A stretch of DNA of 64,000 bases from Verrucomicrobiota bacterium. Lineage in GTDB: Bacteria; Verrucomicrobiota; Verrucomicrobiia; Verrucomicrobiales; Akkermansiaceae. The DNA is taken from NCBI GenBank assembly GCA_017301995.1, contig JAFLEH010000014.1, positions 1-64,000 on the forward strand, given 5' to 3'. The notes under the pieces were generated by a model. That model saw only the letters and a list, made by a program, of their open reading frames with translations, was not told where the DNA came from and ran no database searches. Below, one piece after another: positions 17,582 to 26,478 of the stretch; the first letter of the stretch is position 1, and each line of letters begins with the position of its first letter. Both the position numbers and the translations under genes were made by a program.

Positions 17582-20500
17582 TTAGGAATCGTTGGCGATG
17601 ATATACCAGGGTTGCGGCGGCTGCCAGATGGTGGCGTTGTCGAAGACCTGCCAGGTGATCAGTTCATTGTTGGTCATTTCCACGCCGAAAGCGTGGGTTA
17701 CCAACCGCACCGTCACCGAGAGGCCGTTCCAATCGAGCTGGGGCTGCAACATCAACCCGCCCCCCGGTCCCGAACGGTAGCTGAAGGCGGTCGAGAGCGT
17801 GATGCCGGTTCTGCCGGATCCGGTGAGTTCGGCCCGCAGCAACTGTTCGTCGCCGACCCGCGCGCCGAGGCCTAGCTCGAGAAACACCTGGCCATTGGCA
17901 CGGATGCCACCTTCCATATTTTCCGGCCCAACCTTCGCCACCCGTCCACTGATACCGACCGATCCGCCGATCACCAGATGGACGAAAATCGAGGCGGCGT
18001 AGTTGGTCAGTTGGGGGGGGATGCCAACCGCGGTGCCGGCAATGGCTAACAAATTAGGACGCACCTGGAGCGCCACGCCGATCAGCGGCTCAAGCCCGGC
18101 CTGCAGTTCCCACGCGTAGTAGGCGCGCCAGTCGGTGTGCTCCTTCCAGCCGCAGGAAAACGACATCTGGCCGGACGGCAGCGTGAGCTGCGGTTCGATC
18201 TCGATGGCTCCCAACCCGCGTCTAACCGTCCGCTTGAGGCCATCGTTGATCGCGTTGGCGGCGTCGCGGAAGAAATTGATGTTCACCGAGCCGGTGCAGC
18301 CGTAACATGGAAACGCCTCGATCTGAACCGACGCGGGCGACTCGTCAGGGCGGCCGCGACCGTAGGCATGATAGACCGTGGGATCGACGCCATCCAGCCA
18401 CAGCGAATTGCCACCCGGCGTGGGAACGGTTTGCGAGAGGCTGGTTCCACCGCGCCACTCGGAATCCGCCGGAGCGCCGCCTTGGGTGAGGGCCACCTGT
18501 TTCTGGCAGTTCGACCCTTCGTGGTTGGTCATCCGGACGTTGATCGTGTCATTTCCCCTGCCCTTTTGCTGGATCGAAACCTGCACCAACTGCCGGATGG
18601 TTAGAGCAGTCGTGATGGTGGTGGCACCCTGGTCCGGGACGATCTGAAGCCGTCCGTTCACCGCGTGGCGGGCGGGACTGTGTCCGCAATACACATCGAG
18701 CGTGTCCACCGAACACGGCGTGTCCTCGCGCTCGGCCGGAGGAGCCGTACGGGTGGGCGGTGGCGTGTCCGGAGGCGGCGTGTAATCGGGTGCGCGGTGA
18801 AGCCGGACCGGTCCTCCGCCACGGGTGCGCTCGGGCGCGATGCCACGGCCGGCGCGGGCCACACGTCCCGGATTCGCCGTGGAAGCGGGTTCGGCGTCAA
18901 GCGGCTCGAGCACGCTGATCTCGGGTGCCGCCGCCGGGCTCTGGGCCGGCATGCTGGCGCCACCGGAGTTGATCATCACCATGGTTCCCTGGATCTGGAC
19001 CCCCGCCGCGGAAATCGTGATGAAATTGCCACCGGATTTCAGGCAGATCGTGGTACCTTCGAGCACGATCTGCTGACCTAACATGTAGGCTCCCATCGCG
19101 CCCTGCATTTTCAACTGGTTGGTCTTCACGGACACCGACTGCGAGGTTTCCGTGACCGCATCCACCGCGTTGAGCACATGGGATTCTCCAACAAAAGTCT
19201 TCAGGTTCTTTTCGACTTTCGCCGAGTGATCGCCCTTGATGGTCAGATGACTTTCCTCGGTCATCTCGTAGTGTTTCTTGACGATGTGGGTGTTTTCCTC
19301 CTCATCCACCGTCACGTAGAGCGACTTGCCGACCTTCTCATGCCGGTCCGCGCCGTTGGTCTCGCGGATCCGGTTGCGCACCCGCAATTCCATGTTCCGC
19401 TGGCCATGGATGAAAATCTGCTCGCTGCCCTTTTTGTCCTCGATGCGGAACTCGTTGAAACCGTCGGCATGCGGCGACGAATCGGACTTCAACGTGGTGC
19501 GCGTGGCGTGTTCGGGCAGCGCGTAGGGCGGTCGGGCGGATCCGTTGTACACCCGCCCGGTGATGATCGGGCGGTCGGGATCCGCTTCGATGAACTCCAC
19601 GATCACCTCATGGCCGATGCGCGGGATCGCGATCCCGCCGAAGCCGCTGCCGGCCCATGGCTGGGAAACCCGGATCCAGCAGGAGCTTTCCGCATCGGCG
19701 TTGCCGTAGCGGTCCCAGTGGAACTGCACCTTCACGCGTCCGTGTTCATCCACATAGATTTCCTGATCGGGCGGTCCGCATACGGTCGCGGTTTGCGGGC
19801 CTTCGATCTTCGGGCGCGGCGTGACACAGGCGGGACGGAACACCCCGGTCGTCGGAATGCACTGGAAATCGCAGTCGAAGAAATCGCCGCCGCCGCTGCC
19901 ACTTCCGTAGCCGCCTTCGGAGGCGTTCCATCTAACCGACGTCACCAGATACTCGCGGTTCTGGTCCTGGGCCGGATGGGCCTGCAGCTCGAACCGGCAA
20001 CCGGCCTTGATCCCCATGATGTCGGTGCGGGCATGGGCGACGTCGCGATCCGTGATCAGTTCCTCCATCCGCAGCCGGGCGTAGCGGTTTCCCTCGCCGA
20101 TATCGCCGTAGCCGCCAGGGTTGTCGTAAATCTCATAGGCGGCCGGTTTCTGGGGCTCCGGAGCGGACGACCTCGCCAGCAGCCTCAGATTCGGGTCCGG
20201 CAGCGGCGTGACGAAATTGAAGTCATTGTGGGCGAATTTCCCGGGCTTCACCTGTTTTGCGAAGCTCCAGTCGGTGATCGTCCCCCTCCGTTCACGCGCT
20301 TCCGCCCCGCCGATAAACCGGAGAATCTCATGCTGCGGATCCTCGGTATGGCAGACCATGTTGTCGCAGAGCACCATCTTGTGACTGCCGTTTTCGTGTT
20401 CAAAGAAGTAGTAGATTCCCTCCTGTTCCAACAGACGGCTCACGAAATTGAAATCCGTTTCCCGGTACTGAACGCAAAACTCGCGCGGCGTGTAGCTTCC

Positions 20501-20941
20501 GCGAAGGTCCTTCCTGAAATCCGAAAACCCGGACTCCCGGAAGACTTCCTCGATGATTTCCGGCACGGATTTCTGTTGGAAAATGCGGCAATCGGAGGTT
20601 CTGGTGAGAAACCACAGCCACGGGACCAGCGTGGCGAAATAGCGGTATTGCCCCTCCGCACCAAAGCCGGCAAAGGAAATCCTCGAAAAATAGCCGTTGA
20701 AATACCGGGTATGCCCGACACTGCCCTTGCGGGTCTCACCGGAATTCAGAATGGCCATCGTCGCCGCCGTTCCCAACAGATCGTCGAGGTTGACATCCCC
20801 GGTCTGACTGGTCAGCTCCAGGCTGATTTCAAACAGGCCGCCAAGCCGCTCGTGGCCACTGGCCTTGGTCAGTATCAGCGCGTCCGCGCCGAGGCTGGTC
20901 TCGATCTGCAAATACCGGAGGGATTGGGATGGAACGCGCAT
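17582..20941 (-). CDS. vgrG: VgrG (TssI) spike protein with long C-terminal extension
   Basis: 1119 aa from ATG 20941; the open frame before it is not VgrG-like. Residues 1-about 400 are the gp27-like hub ('YRETDFNFVSRLLEQEGIYYFFEH'). The gp5-like OB fold follows ('DEHGRVKVQFHWDRYG', 'WIRVSQPWAGSGFGGIAIPRIGHEVIVEF'), then the triple-stranded needle to about residue 665. Next come a Pro/Arg-rich linker (about 665-740) and about 380 residues of unknown domain containing several Cys and a hydrophobic Gly/Ala-rich stretch. Canonical VgrGs stop at the needle, so this is an 'evolved' VgrG whose tail is probably a cargo domain. No T6SS sheath, baseplate or ATPase genes are in the window. Confidence 0.9.
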   Translation of the reverse strand: MRVPSQSLRYLQIETSLGADALILTKASGHERLGGLFEISLELTSQTGDVNLDDLLGTAATMAILNSGETRKGSVGHTRYFNGYFSRISFAGFGAEGQYRYFATLVPWLWFLTRTSDCRIFQQKSVPEIIEEVFRESGFSDFRKDLRGSYTPREFCVQYRETDFNFVSRLLEQEGIYYFFEHENGSHKMVLCDNMVCHTEDPQHEILRFIGGAEARERRGTITDWSFAKQVKPGKFAHNDFNFVTPLPDPNLRLLARSSAPEPQKPAAYEIYDNPGGYGDIGEGNRYARLRMEELITDRDVAHARTDIMGIKAGCRFELQAHPAQDQNREYLVTSVRWNASEGGYGSGSGGGDFFDCDFQCIPTTGVFRPACVTPRPKIEGPQTATVCGPPDQEIYVDEHGRVKVQFHWDRYGNADAESSCWIRVSQPWAGSGFGGIAIPRIGHEVIVEFIEADPDRPIITGRVYNGSARPPYALPEHATRTTLKSDSSPHADGFNEFRIEDKKGSEQIFIHGQRNMELRVRNRIRETNGADRHEKVGKSLYVTVDEEENTHIVKKHYEMTEESHLTIKGDHSAKVEKNLKTFVGESHVLNAVDAVTETSQSVSVKTNQLKMQGAMGAYMLGQQIVLEGTTICLKSGGNFITISAAGVQIQGTMVMINSGGASMPAQSPAAAPEISVLEPLDAEPASTANPGRVARAGRGIAPERTRGGGPVRLHRAPDYTPPPDTPPPTRTAPPAEREDTPCSVDTLDVYCGHSPARHAVNGRLQIVPDQGATTITTALTIRQLVQVSIQQKGRGNDTINVRMTNHEGSNCQKQVALTQGGAPADSEWRGGTSLSQTVPTPGGNSLWLDGVDPTVYHAYGRGRPDESPASVQIEAFPCYGCTGSVNINFFRDAANAINDGLKRTVRRGLGAIEIEPQLTLPSGQMSFSCGWKEHTDWRAYYAWELQAGLEPLIGVALQVRPNLLAIAGTAVGIPPQLTNYAASIFVHLVIGGSVGISGRVAKVGPENMEGGIRANGQVFLELGLGARVGDEQLLRAELTGSGRTGITLSTAFSYRSGPGGGLMLQPQLDWNGLSVTVRLVTHAFGVEMTNNELITWQVFDNATIWQPPQPWYIIANDS

Positions 20942-21008
20942 GGGCACACGGATTTCCCTACGGGTAGCGGATACCGGCGGAAACGCAAGGGAAATCTGGC
21001 AAAGATTG

Positions 21009-21965
21009 TCAGCACCCGCTGTTTTCGAGCGCGAGAACATGCGCCCTCGCGGCGCTCGCGAGGCCCTCGGGATCGTAGCCGCCCTCCAGCACGGAAACCA
21101 ACCGCCCGCCACACCAGCGTTCCGCGGCTTCCACGCAGCGGCGGGTCATCGCGGCGAACGTTTCATCGCTCCACCGCAGCCCGCCGATCGGATCGCCAAC
21201 CCGCGCGTCGAATCCGGCGGAAATCAGCAGAAAATCGGGTTGGAAACCGTCCAGCGCCGGTGTGATTGTCCTATCCCATGCCGCAAGCGCCACCTCGCCA
21301 CCCGATCCGTGCGGCAGCGGAATGTTGAGATTGGCGCCCTCGCCGGCATCCCTGCCCCTCACGCTTTCGCCGCCAGTGTAGGGATAGATATTCGCCTCGT
21401 GCAGGGAAACATACAACACGTCGGGATCCGCGATGAAAATCTCCTCGGTGCCGTTACCATGGTGGACATCCCAGTCAATGATGGCCACCCTTTTCAAGCC
21501 GTGCCGTTGTTGGAGATAACGCGCGGCCACCGCCACATGGTTGAAAATGCAAAAACCCATGCCACGGCTCGCCGTCGCATGATGGCCGGGCGGGCGGACC
21601 GCGCAGAACGCGCCATCCGCCAATCCCGCCATCACCGCGTCGATGGCCGATAGAACGGCGCCGCATGCCTCCAGCGCGACATCATAACTGGCCTCGCAGA
21701 TCGCCGTGTCGCCGGTCCTCAGAAAATCGGCGAAGGTCTCGGTATCCCGGTACACCACATCGTGGTAGTGCGCGTCATGAACCAACAAAATCTCGCCGGG
21801 CGTGGCCCGCCGTCCGCGCGCCAGACGCACGATCCGTTCCGGAAGCGCTTCCAGCGCGCGCCGCAGAACCTGATAGCGCCGCGCGGATTCCGGATGCCCC
21901 GGCCCGGTGTCGTGCCGCTCGTAATCCGCATCGTAGTGCACACCCGCTTTTCTCATCCCGCTCAT
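21009..21965 (-). CDS. histone-deacetylase-family (AcuC/acetylpolyamine amidohydrolase-like) deacetylase
   Basis: 318-aa zinc deacetylase. It has 'RHDTGPGHPESARR' near the N-terminus, the catalytic His pair in RPPGHH (128-129), Zn ligands in 'DWDVHHGNG' (Asp166, His168) and a later Asp in 'SAGFDA', and ends with 'LEGGYDPEGL'. All active-site positions are present. The ATG overlaps the stop of the upstream CoA-transferase/GNAT gene as ATGA, so the two are translationally coupled. Deacetylation of acetyl-lysine on proteins, or of small acetylated amines, is expected; coupling to an acetyltransferase recalls the AcuA/AcuC pair. Confidence 0.88.
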   Translation of the reverse strand: MSGMRKAGVHYDADYERHDTGPGHPESARRYQVLRRALEALPERIVRLARGRRATPGEILLVHDAHYHDVVYRDTETFADFLRTGDTAICEASYDVALEACGAVLSAIDAVMAGLADGAFCAVRPPGHHATASRGMGFCIFNHVAVAARYLQQRHGLKRVAIIDWDVHHGNGTEEIFIADPDVLYVSLHEANIYPYTGGESVRGRDAGEGANLNIPLPHGSGGEVALAAWDRTITPALDGFQPDFLLISAGFDARVGDPIGGLRWSDETFAAMTRRCVEAAERWCGGRLVSVLEGGYDPEGLASAARAHVLALENSGC

Positions 21966-23848
21966 CGTTCGAGTTTGCGGATCTGTTTTTTCTCCATGAA
22001 TGCCGGGCGCCCGGACAGGATCGTATCCACCGCCAGCCGGAAACACCGGTCCTCGTCGCCGGGCGTGCGATCCTCAACGCCACCGGCGGAGGCGAAAACC
22101 ACCGCCATCGCACGATTGTTAGGAAGCACGCTCGCCCAGAATTCCTCCACGCCCCGGCGCTTCGCGACCGCCGCCAGCTCGCCCAACAAATACCCCGCCA
22201 TACCGACCTTCCGTGTGCCCTCATGCACCACGAACGCGACCTCGGCACACTTGCCATCCGGTTCCAGATAGTATCGTCCCACCGCACGCAGTTCCTGGCG
22301 TCCGCTCCGTTCGGTGAACAGTCCCAGCGCCAGATCGCGGCGCTGATCCACGGCGGCCAGCTTGTAGGCGGACTCGCCCGTCATGCGGTCGCGGTGGTAG
22401 CCGTACCGAAGGCGCACGGTTTCCTCGTCGTGGGAATAGAAAAACTCCTGAAGGGTCCTCATGTCACTGGGATGCAGCGGCCGGAAAAAGAACCTGCCGG
22501 TGGCGAACTCCACCCACGAGGACTCCACTCCGTCCTCGGAGACCTCGGGTTCGGTCGCCGGCATCGTGAAGAACTTGGGCAGCCACCCGCGCTGGCGGGC
22601 GCCCTCCAACAATTCCTCGCGGAAATCCGGATGGGCGATCTCCACCAGCCTGGCAACCCGCTCGCGAATGCTTCTGCCGTGCAAACTGGCAATGCCGTAT
22701 TCCGTCACCACATGGTGGACGTCGCCACGCCCGGTACACACGCCGCTGCCGCTTTCCAAGCCGGCCACGATCCGCGACCGGTGCTCGCCGTCCATCGTCG
22801 ATGTCAGCGCGATGATCGGCCGTCCTTGCTCGCTCTTTCCGGCACCGCGGATGAAATCCTGCAACGCGCCGATCCCGCCGTAAAACGTGTGGCCGCTGGA
22901 GTCTCTAACCACCTGCCCGGTCAGATCGATCTCCCGCGCGCCATTGATCGCCACCATCCGGTCGTTGCGGGCGATCCTGCCCGGATCGTTCACCCAATCG
23001 GACGGATGCAGTTCCAGATCCGGATTGCGGTGGACGAATTCGTAAAGCGCCGCCGATCCCATCACATGGCTGGCGATGATTTTCCCCGGCCGATAGGTTT
23101 TCCGGGAATGGTCGGCCGCGCCGCATTTCACCAACTCCATCAGCGCGTCGTTGAATAGGCCGCTGTGGATTCCGAGACGGCGATGTTTGGTTAGAGCGAG
23201 GACCACCGCCTCGGGGCTGTTGCCAAGCCCGACCTGCAACGTGGCTCCATCATCGATCAATTGCGCCGCATAGCGCCCGATCTTCGAATGCCGCGCATCG
23301 AGTCTGCCGGGAATCGCCTCCGGCAGCGGCGCCTCATGCTCGATGAAATGGCTGATCCGCTCCGCCGGGATCAGGCTGTCGCCTCCGGTCCATGGCATCC
23401 GCGGATTGATCTGGGCCACCACCACTCTGGCGCTCAGCACCGCGGCCATCACCACATCGACGCTCACCCCCAGCGAGTGACGGCCCTCCGCGTCGGGCGG
23501 GCTCACCTGCACCAGGGCCACGTCCAGCGGCATCCCCCCGTTGCGGAACAGCAGAGGCACATCGGACATCGCGCACGGCGTGTAGTCGGCTTGGCCGCGC
23601 TCCACCGCCTCCCGCAACGCGGGTGTTAGAAAAAACGAGTTGGTCCGCAGCACATCGCCGTAGGCCGGATCGATCCACGGGCTCTCGCCCAACCCATGGA
23701 TGTGGACGATCTCGATGTCCCTCAGCCGCGCCGCCTGTCCCAACATCGAAGCGACCAGTGCGAACGGCACCGACGCGCCACCGCCCAGGAACACCCGGCT
23801 TCCCGGGCGCACCAACTGCGGCCATTCCTGTTCGTTCAAACGTTGCAT
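21962..23848 (-). CDS. acetyl-CoA hydrolase/CoA-transferase fused to a GNAT acetyltransferase
   Basis: 628 aa. Residues about 1-430 are an acetyl-CoA hydrolase/4-hydroxybutyrate CoA-transferase-like protein ('GSRVFLGGGASVPFAL', 'SGLFNDALMELVKCGA', 'FYGGIGALQDFIRGA', 'HHVVTEYGIASLHG'). Residues about 455-610 form a GNAT domain ('RFFFRPLHPSDMRTLQEFFYSHD', acyl-CoA loop near 'GTRKVGMAGYLLGELAAVA'). The start at ATG 23848 begins right at the conserved N-terminus. Domain assignment is confident. That both domains share one acyl-CoA pool, and that the coupled deacetylase reverses the GNAT reaction, is inference. Confidence 0.87.
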   Translation of the reverse strand: MQRLNEQEWPQLVRPGSRVFLGGGASVPFALVASMLGQAARLRDIEIVHIHGLGESPWIDPAYGDVLRTNSFFLTPALREAVERGQADYTPCAMSDVPLLFRNGGMPLDVALVQVSPPDAEGRHSLGVSVDVVMAAVLSARVVVAQINPRMPWTGGDSLIPAERISHFIEHEAPLPEAIPGRLDARHSKIGRYAAQLIDDGATLQVGLGNSPEAVVLALTKHRRLGIHSGLFNDALMELVKCGAADHSRKTYRPGKIIASHVMGSAALYEFVHRNPDLELHPSDWVNDPGRIARNDRMVAINGAREIDLTGQVVRDSSGHTFYGGIGALQDFIRGAGKSEQGRPIIALTSTMDGEHRSRIVAGLESGSGVCTGRGDVHHVVTEYGIASLHGRSIRERVARLVEIAHPDFREELLEGARQRGWLPKFFTMPATEPEVSEDGVESSWVEFATGRFFFRPLHPSDMRTLQEFFYSHDEETVRLRYGYHRDRMTGESAYKLAAVDQRRDLALGLFTERSGRQELRAVGRYYLEPDGKCAEVAFVVHEGTRKVGMAGYLLGELAAVAKRRGVEEFWASVLPNNRAMAVVFASAGGVEDRTPGDEDRCFRLAVDTILSGRPAFMEKKQIRKLER

Positions 23849-23944
23849 CAACCGGGTCCCATCACGCGCACCCGGCAATCCTCGCCTATCCGCGGCGGGA
23901 CGCAAGCAGGAAACGCGTCCGTCCGGAGGATGGCCACGCGATGC

Positions 23945-24175
23945 CTATTTGGCGGGAAGCGTGTCCTCGAGCACCTCAAGCCATTGCCCGAAGGAGTCGG
24001 CTTCCTGATTGTTGTCCACCCGCAGAAACTTCGGGTCATACGGGCTCGGATAGCCGCCGAACCAGTTGAACCACCGCCCGTCCGGCATCCGTACCAGAGG
24101 AACATTGAATTCCTTGATCACAAACAACGTGCCCGCGGGAAAATCATCGGGTCCGGGAAGTCGGGTCTCGCTCAT
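23945..24175 (-). CDS. small hypothetical protein
   Basis: 76 aa from ATG 24175, unrelated to its upstream in-frame extension, which is arginine-rich shadow sequence. The composition is protein-like and acidic, with aromatic 'DGRWFNWFGGYPSPYDPKFLRV' in the middle. No domain recognised. It lies 53 bp after pqiC and 96 bp before the CoA-transferase gene, same strand. Confidence 0.6.
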   Translation of the reverse strand: MSETRLPGPDDFPAGTLFVIKEFNVPLVRMPDGRWFNWFGGYPSPYDPKFLRVDNNQEADSFGQWLEVLEDTLPAK

Positions 24176-24228
24176 GACAAACGAACGCGTTCCATGAGGA
24201 AATGAACCGGGCCGCGTTCCACGACCAT

Positions 24229-24789
24229 CTAACGCCCCATCCCGGCGGCGATGTCGTCGGCGAGTTTGGCCAACAACCGTGACTGCGCGGCCACCAGCGC
24301 GGGATAGCCGTCGGAGGTGAGTTCCTCGCGGGCCACGAACGTGCGCGACGCCACCAGCTTGCGCTCGGGGAGTTGATAGATCCGCCAACCGGCCTCAAGC
24401 ACCGCGTAGCCGTCCGCGCCACCGTGGAGCTGGCGGATGTCGATGGTCACCTGGCGTTCGATCTCGCCGTCCCGCTGCCACGGATAGACCCGCACGCTGC
24501 CGGTTTTCATCCGGCGTCCGAGATTGGTGGCGGTCACCCGTTGGACGGAATTGGCCAGGTCCCCGGCCCAGCGGTGGTCCTCGGCCACCGATAGTTGGTT
24601 AGGACCTTCCTGGAGCACCAGATTGGGCCGGTCGATGTACTCGGCCAGCGTCACCGGTCCCACGCCAATCGACATGCCTCCGCCGGAAGGCGGCGAACCG
24701 TCGGCGGTCAGCACGTAAAACGACCGGGTGGTGCCCGCGCAACCCGCGAGCAGCACGATGGTTAGGAAAACGGATAGAACCCGGAGCAT
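24229..24789 (-). CDS. pqiC: PqiC-like ABC-type transport auxiliary lipoprotein
   Basis: 186 aa with lipobox LAGC after a short signal peptide, so probably an outer-membrane-anchored lipoprotein facing the periplasm. The body matches the PqiC/YmbA (DUF330) family: 'RSFYVLTADG', 'IGVGPVTLAEYIDRPNLV', 'NQLSVAEDHRWAGDLANSVQRV'. It starts 6 bp after the pqiB stop. In E. coli PqiC binds the tip of the PqiB tunnel, completing a bridge between the two membranes; the same role is expected here. Confidence 0.87.
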   Translation of the reverse strand: MLRVLSVFLTIVLLAGCAGTTRSFYVLTADGSPPSGGGMSIGVGPVTLAEYIDRPNLVLQEGPNQLSVAEDHRWAGDLANSVQRVTATNLGRRMKTGSVRVYPWQRDGEIERQVTIDIRQLHGGADGYAVLEAGWRIYQLPERKLVASRTFVAREELTSDGYPALVAAQSRLLAKLADDIAAGMGR

Positions 24790-24795
24790 GGTCGG

Positions 24796-26478
24796 TCAGC
24801 GGTTGCCCCGCGGAGCGCGGGGAGTGGGATTGCCCGAGGAATCCTTGCCGAACAGCAGGGAACTCGGCTTTTCGTCGATGGTGTTGGAAAGCGATTTGAT
24901 CGAGCGCAGCGAGGCGCGCAATTCGTCGAGGGTGCGCAGCAGATCCCCCTGCATCGCGCCGTCCGGGCCGATGCTGGCCACGGCTTTCTGGAGTTTGTCG
25001 AGCGTCTCGCGCAGGTCGGCCGGGATCGCGCGCATTTCCGGGTTCTCCAACATTTTCTGCGCGGAGGCCACGGCGGATTTGATTTCTTCGATCGCGCCAC
25101 GGGCGTCCTTTATGGTCACCGCCGCCTCATCCGCGGCCTTGCCGATGCTGGCCATGGTTTGCTCGAGCGGCAGGCTATCCAGTTTGTTCATGATCGCGGT
25201 GAGCCTTTCCTCAAGCTGGGCGAATCCGGCGGTCACCGTGGGCAGCACCGGAAATTCGCCCTCCTTGGCCAACGCGGCCATCGGCAGCGTCGGATAACAA
25301 TCGAAGTCCACATACAATCCGGTGACCAACAGGTTCTCGCTCTTGAGCGAGGCGCGGAGTCCTTTGGCCACGGCGGTTTCCCACAGGGCCGAGGAGTCTT
25401 TTCCGGTTTGCTGTTCCATCCCGCGGCAGATGATCGAGGAATCCACCTCCACCAGCACCGGAATCCGCGAGTCGAGCTTCGCTTTGGATAGATCGAACGA
25501 CACCTCCAGCACCCGGCCCACGTTGATGCCGCGGAAGCGGACCGCCGCGCCCTTGCTGAGGCCGAGCACCGACTGTTCGAACATCAGCAGGAGACGGGAA
25601 TCCGGATGGAACAGGGTGTTTTCCGCCTCATCCTGGTCGTCGTAGAGCTTGAACACGGCGCCGTCACCCGAGATCGGTCCTCCCGGTGGCAAACCGTGGG
25701 GCACGCCAAACGAAGCGCCTCCGGAAACCATCGCGGTGAACGACGGGGTCCGGACTTTCAACCCGGTGGCGCCCGCGCTGATATCGACGCCGCTGGTGTT
25801 CCAGAAACGGGTGTTTTCGGTGATCAGGCCCATAAACTCGGCCTGGATGAACGCATCGTAAATCACATCCCGGCCGTCGGGGCCCAGCTTGCGGCTCTCA
25901 ATTCGGCCCACTTCCACCCCCCGGTAAAACACGGTGGACCCCACCGCCAGCGATCCCGCCTCCTCCGCTTTCAGGATCAACCTGCGCCCCGGCACGTTGC
26001 GATTGGTCGGAGGCGGTTCCTCCAGACCTAGGAAATTGGTGGCCCCCGCCGCTCCGACTCCGGGTTCGAGCTCGATATAGGCGCCGGTCAGCAAGGTTCC
26101 CAGCCCGGAGATGTCCGCCCCGGAGACCCGCGGCCTAACCACCCAGAACCGGCTCTCCGCCCGCAGCAGGTGCGCCGCGTGGGGCTCCATCTGGATCTCG
26201 ACATCCACCGCTTTCAAATCCTGCGACAACTCCACGTTTTTCACCACACCGACCTTCACCGACCGGCAGCGGATCTCGGTTTTTTCGGCGGCGAGACCGT
26301 CCGCGGTTTCGAAGGTCACATGGGCGATCGGTCCCTTGGACGCGTAATTCCGATAGACCAGCCAACCGCCGATCAGCAGGGCGATCACCGGCACGACCCA
26401 CACGATGTTCCAGCGCTGGGCGGCACGGAATTCGGGCTGGACCGGCTTCTTGCCGGATTCTTTCTTTGGCTCACTCAC
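24796..26478 (-). CDS. pqiB: PqiB-like MCE-domain intermembrane lipid transport protein
   Basis: 560 aa from GTG 26478, a start that overlaps the end of the upstream pqiA by 8 bp. One N-terminal TM helix (about 24-42) is followed by three MCE/MlaD domains (first about 48-140, then near 165-260, then near 280-390) and a long helical C-terminus ('LEERLTAIMNKLDSLPL', 'LDELRASLRSIKSL'). This is the PqiB layout, where stacked MCE hexamers and a coiled-coil needle form a hydrophobic tunnel across the periplasm. An ATG further upstream (26523) is possible but lies deeper inside pqiA. Confidence 0.9.
   Translation of the reverse strand: MSEPKKESGKKPVQPEFRAAQRWNIVWVVPVIALLIGGWLVYRNYASKGPIAHVTFETADGLAAEKTEIRCRSVKVGVVKNVELSQDLKAVDVEIQMEPHAAHLLRAESRFWVVRPRVSGADISGLGTLLTGAYIELEPGVGAAGATNFLGLEEPPPTNRNVPGRRLILKAEEAGSLAVGSTVFYRGVEVGRIESRKLGPDGRDVIYDAFIQAEFMGLITENTRFWNTSGVDISAGATGLKVRTPSFTAMVSGGASFGVPHGLPPGGPISGDGAVFKLYDDQDEAENTLFHPDSRLLLMFEQSVLGLSKGAAVRFRGINVGRVLEVSFDLSKAKLDSRIPVLVEVDSSIICRGMEQQTGKDSSALWETAVAKGLRASLKSENLLVTGLYVDFDCYPTLPMAALAKEGEFPVLPTVTAGFAQLEERLTAIMNKLDSLPLEQTMASIGKAADEAAVTIKDARGAIEEIKSAVASAQKMLENPEMRAIPADLRETLDKLQKAVASIGPDGAMQGDLLRTLDELRASLRSIKSLSNTIDEKPSSLLFGKDSSGNPTPRAPRGNR

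Noticed and set aside
19178..21265. 695-residue plus-strand frame antisense to vgrG
   Set aside because: Mirror frame of the VgrG coding sequence; composition is biased and no motif is present.
21665..23158. 497-residue plus-strand frame antisense to the CoA-transferase fusion
   Set aside because: Shadow of a convincingly annotated gene on the other strand.
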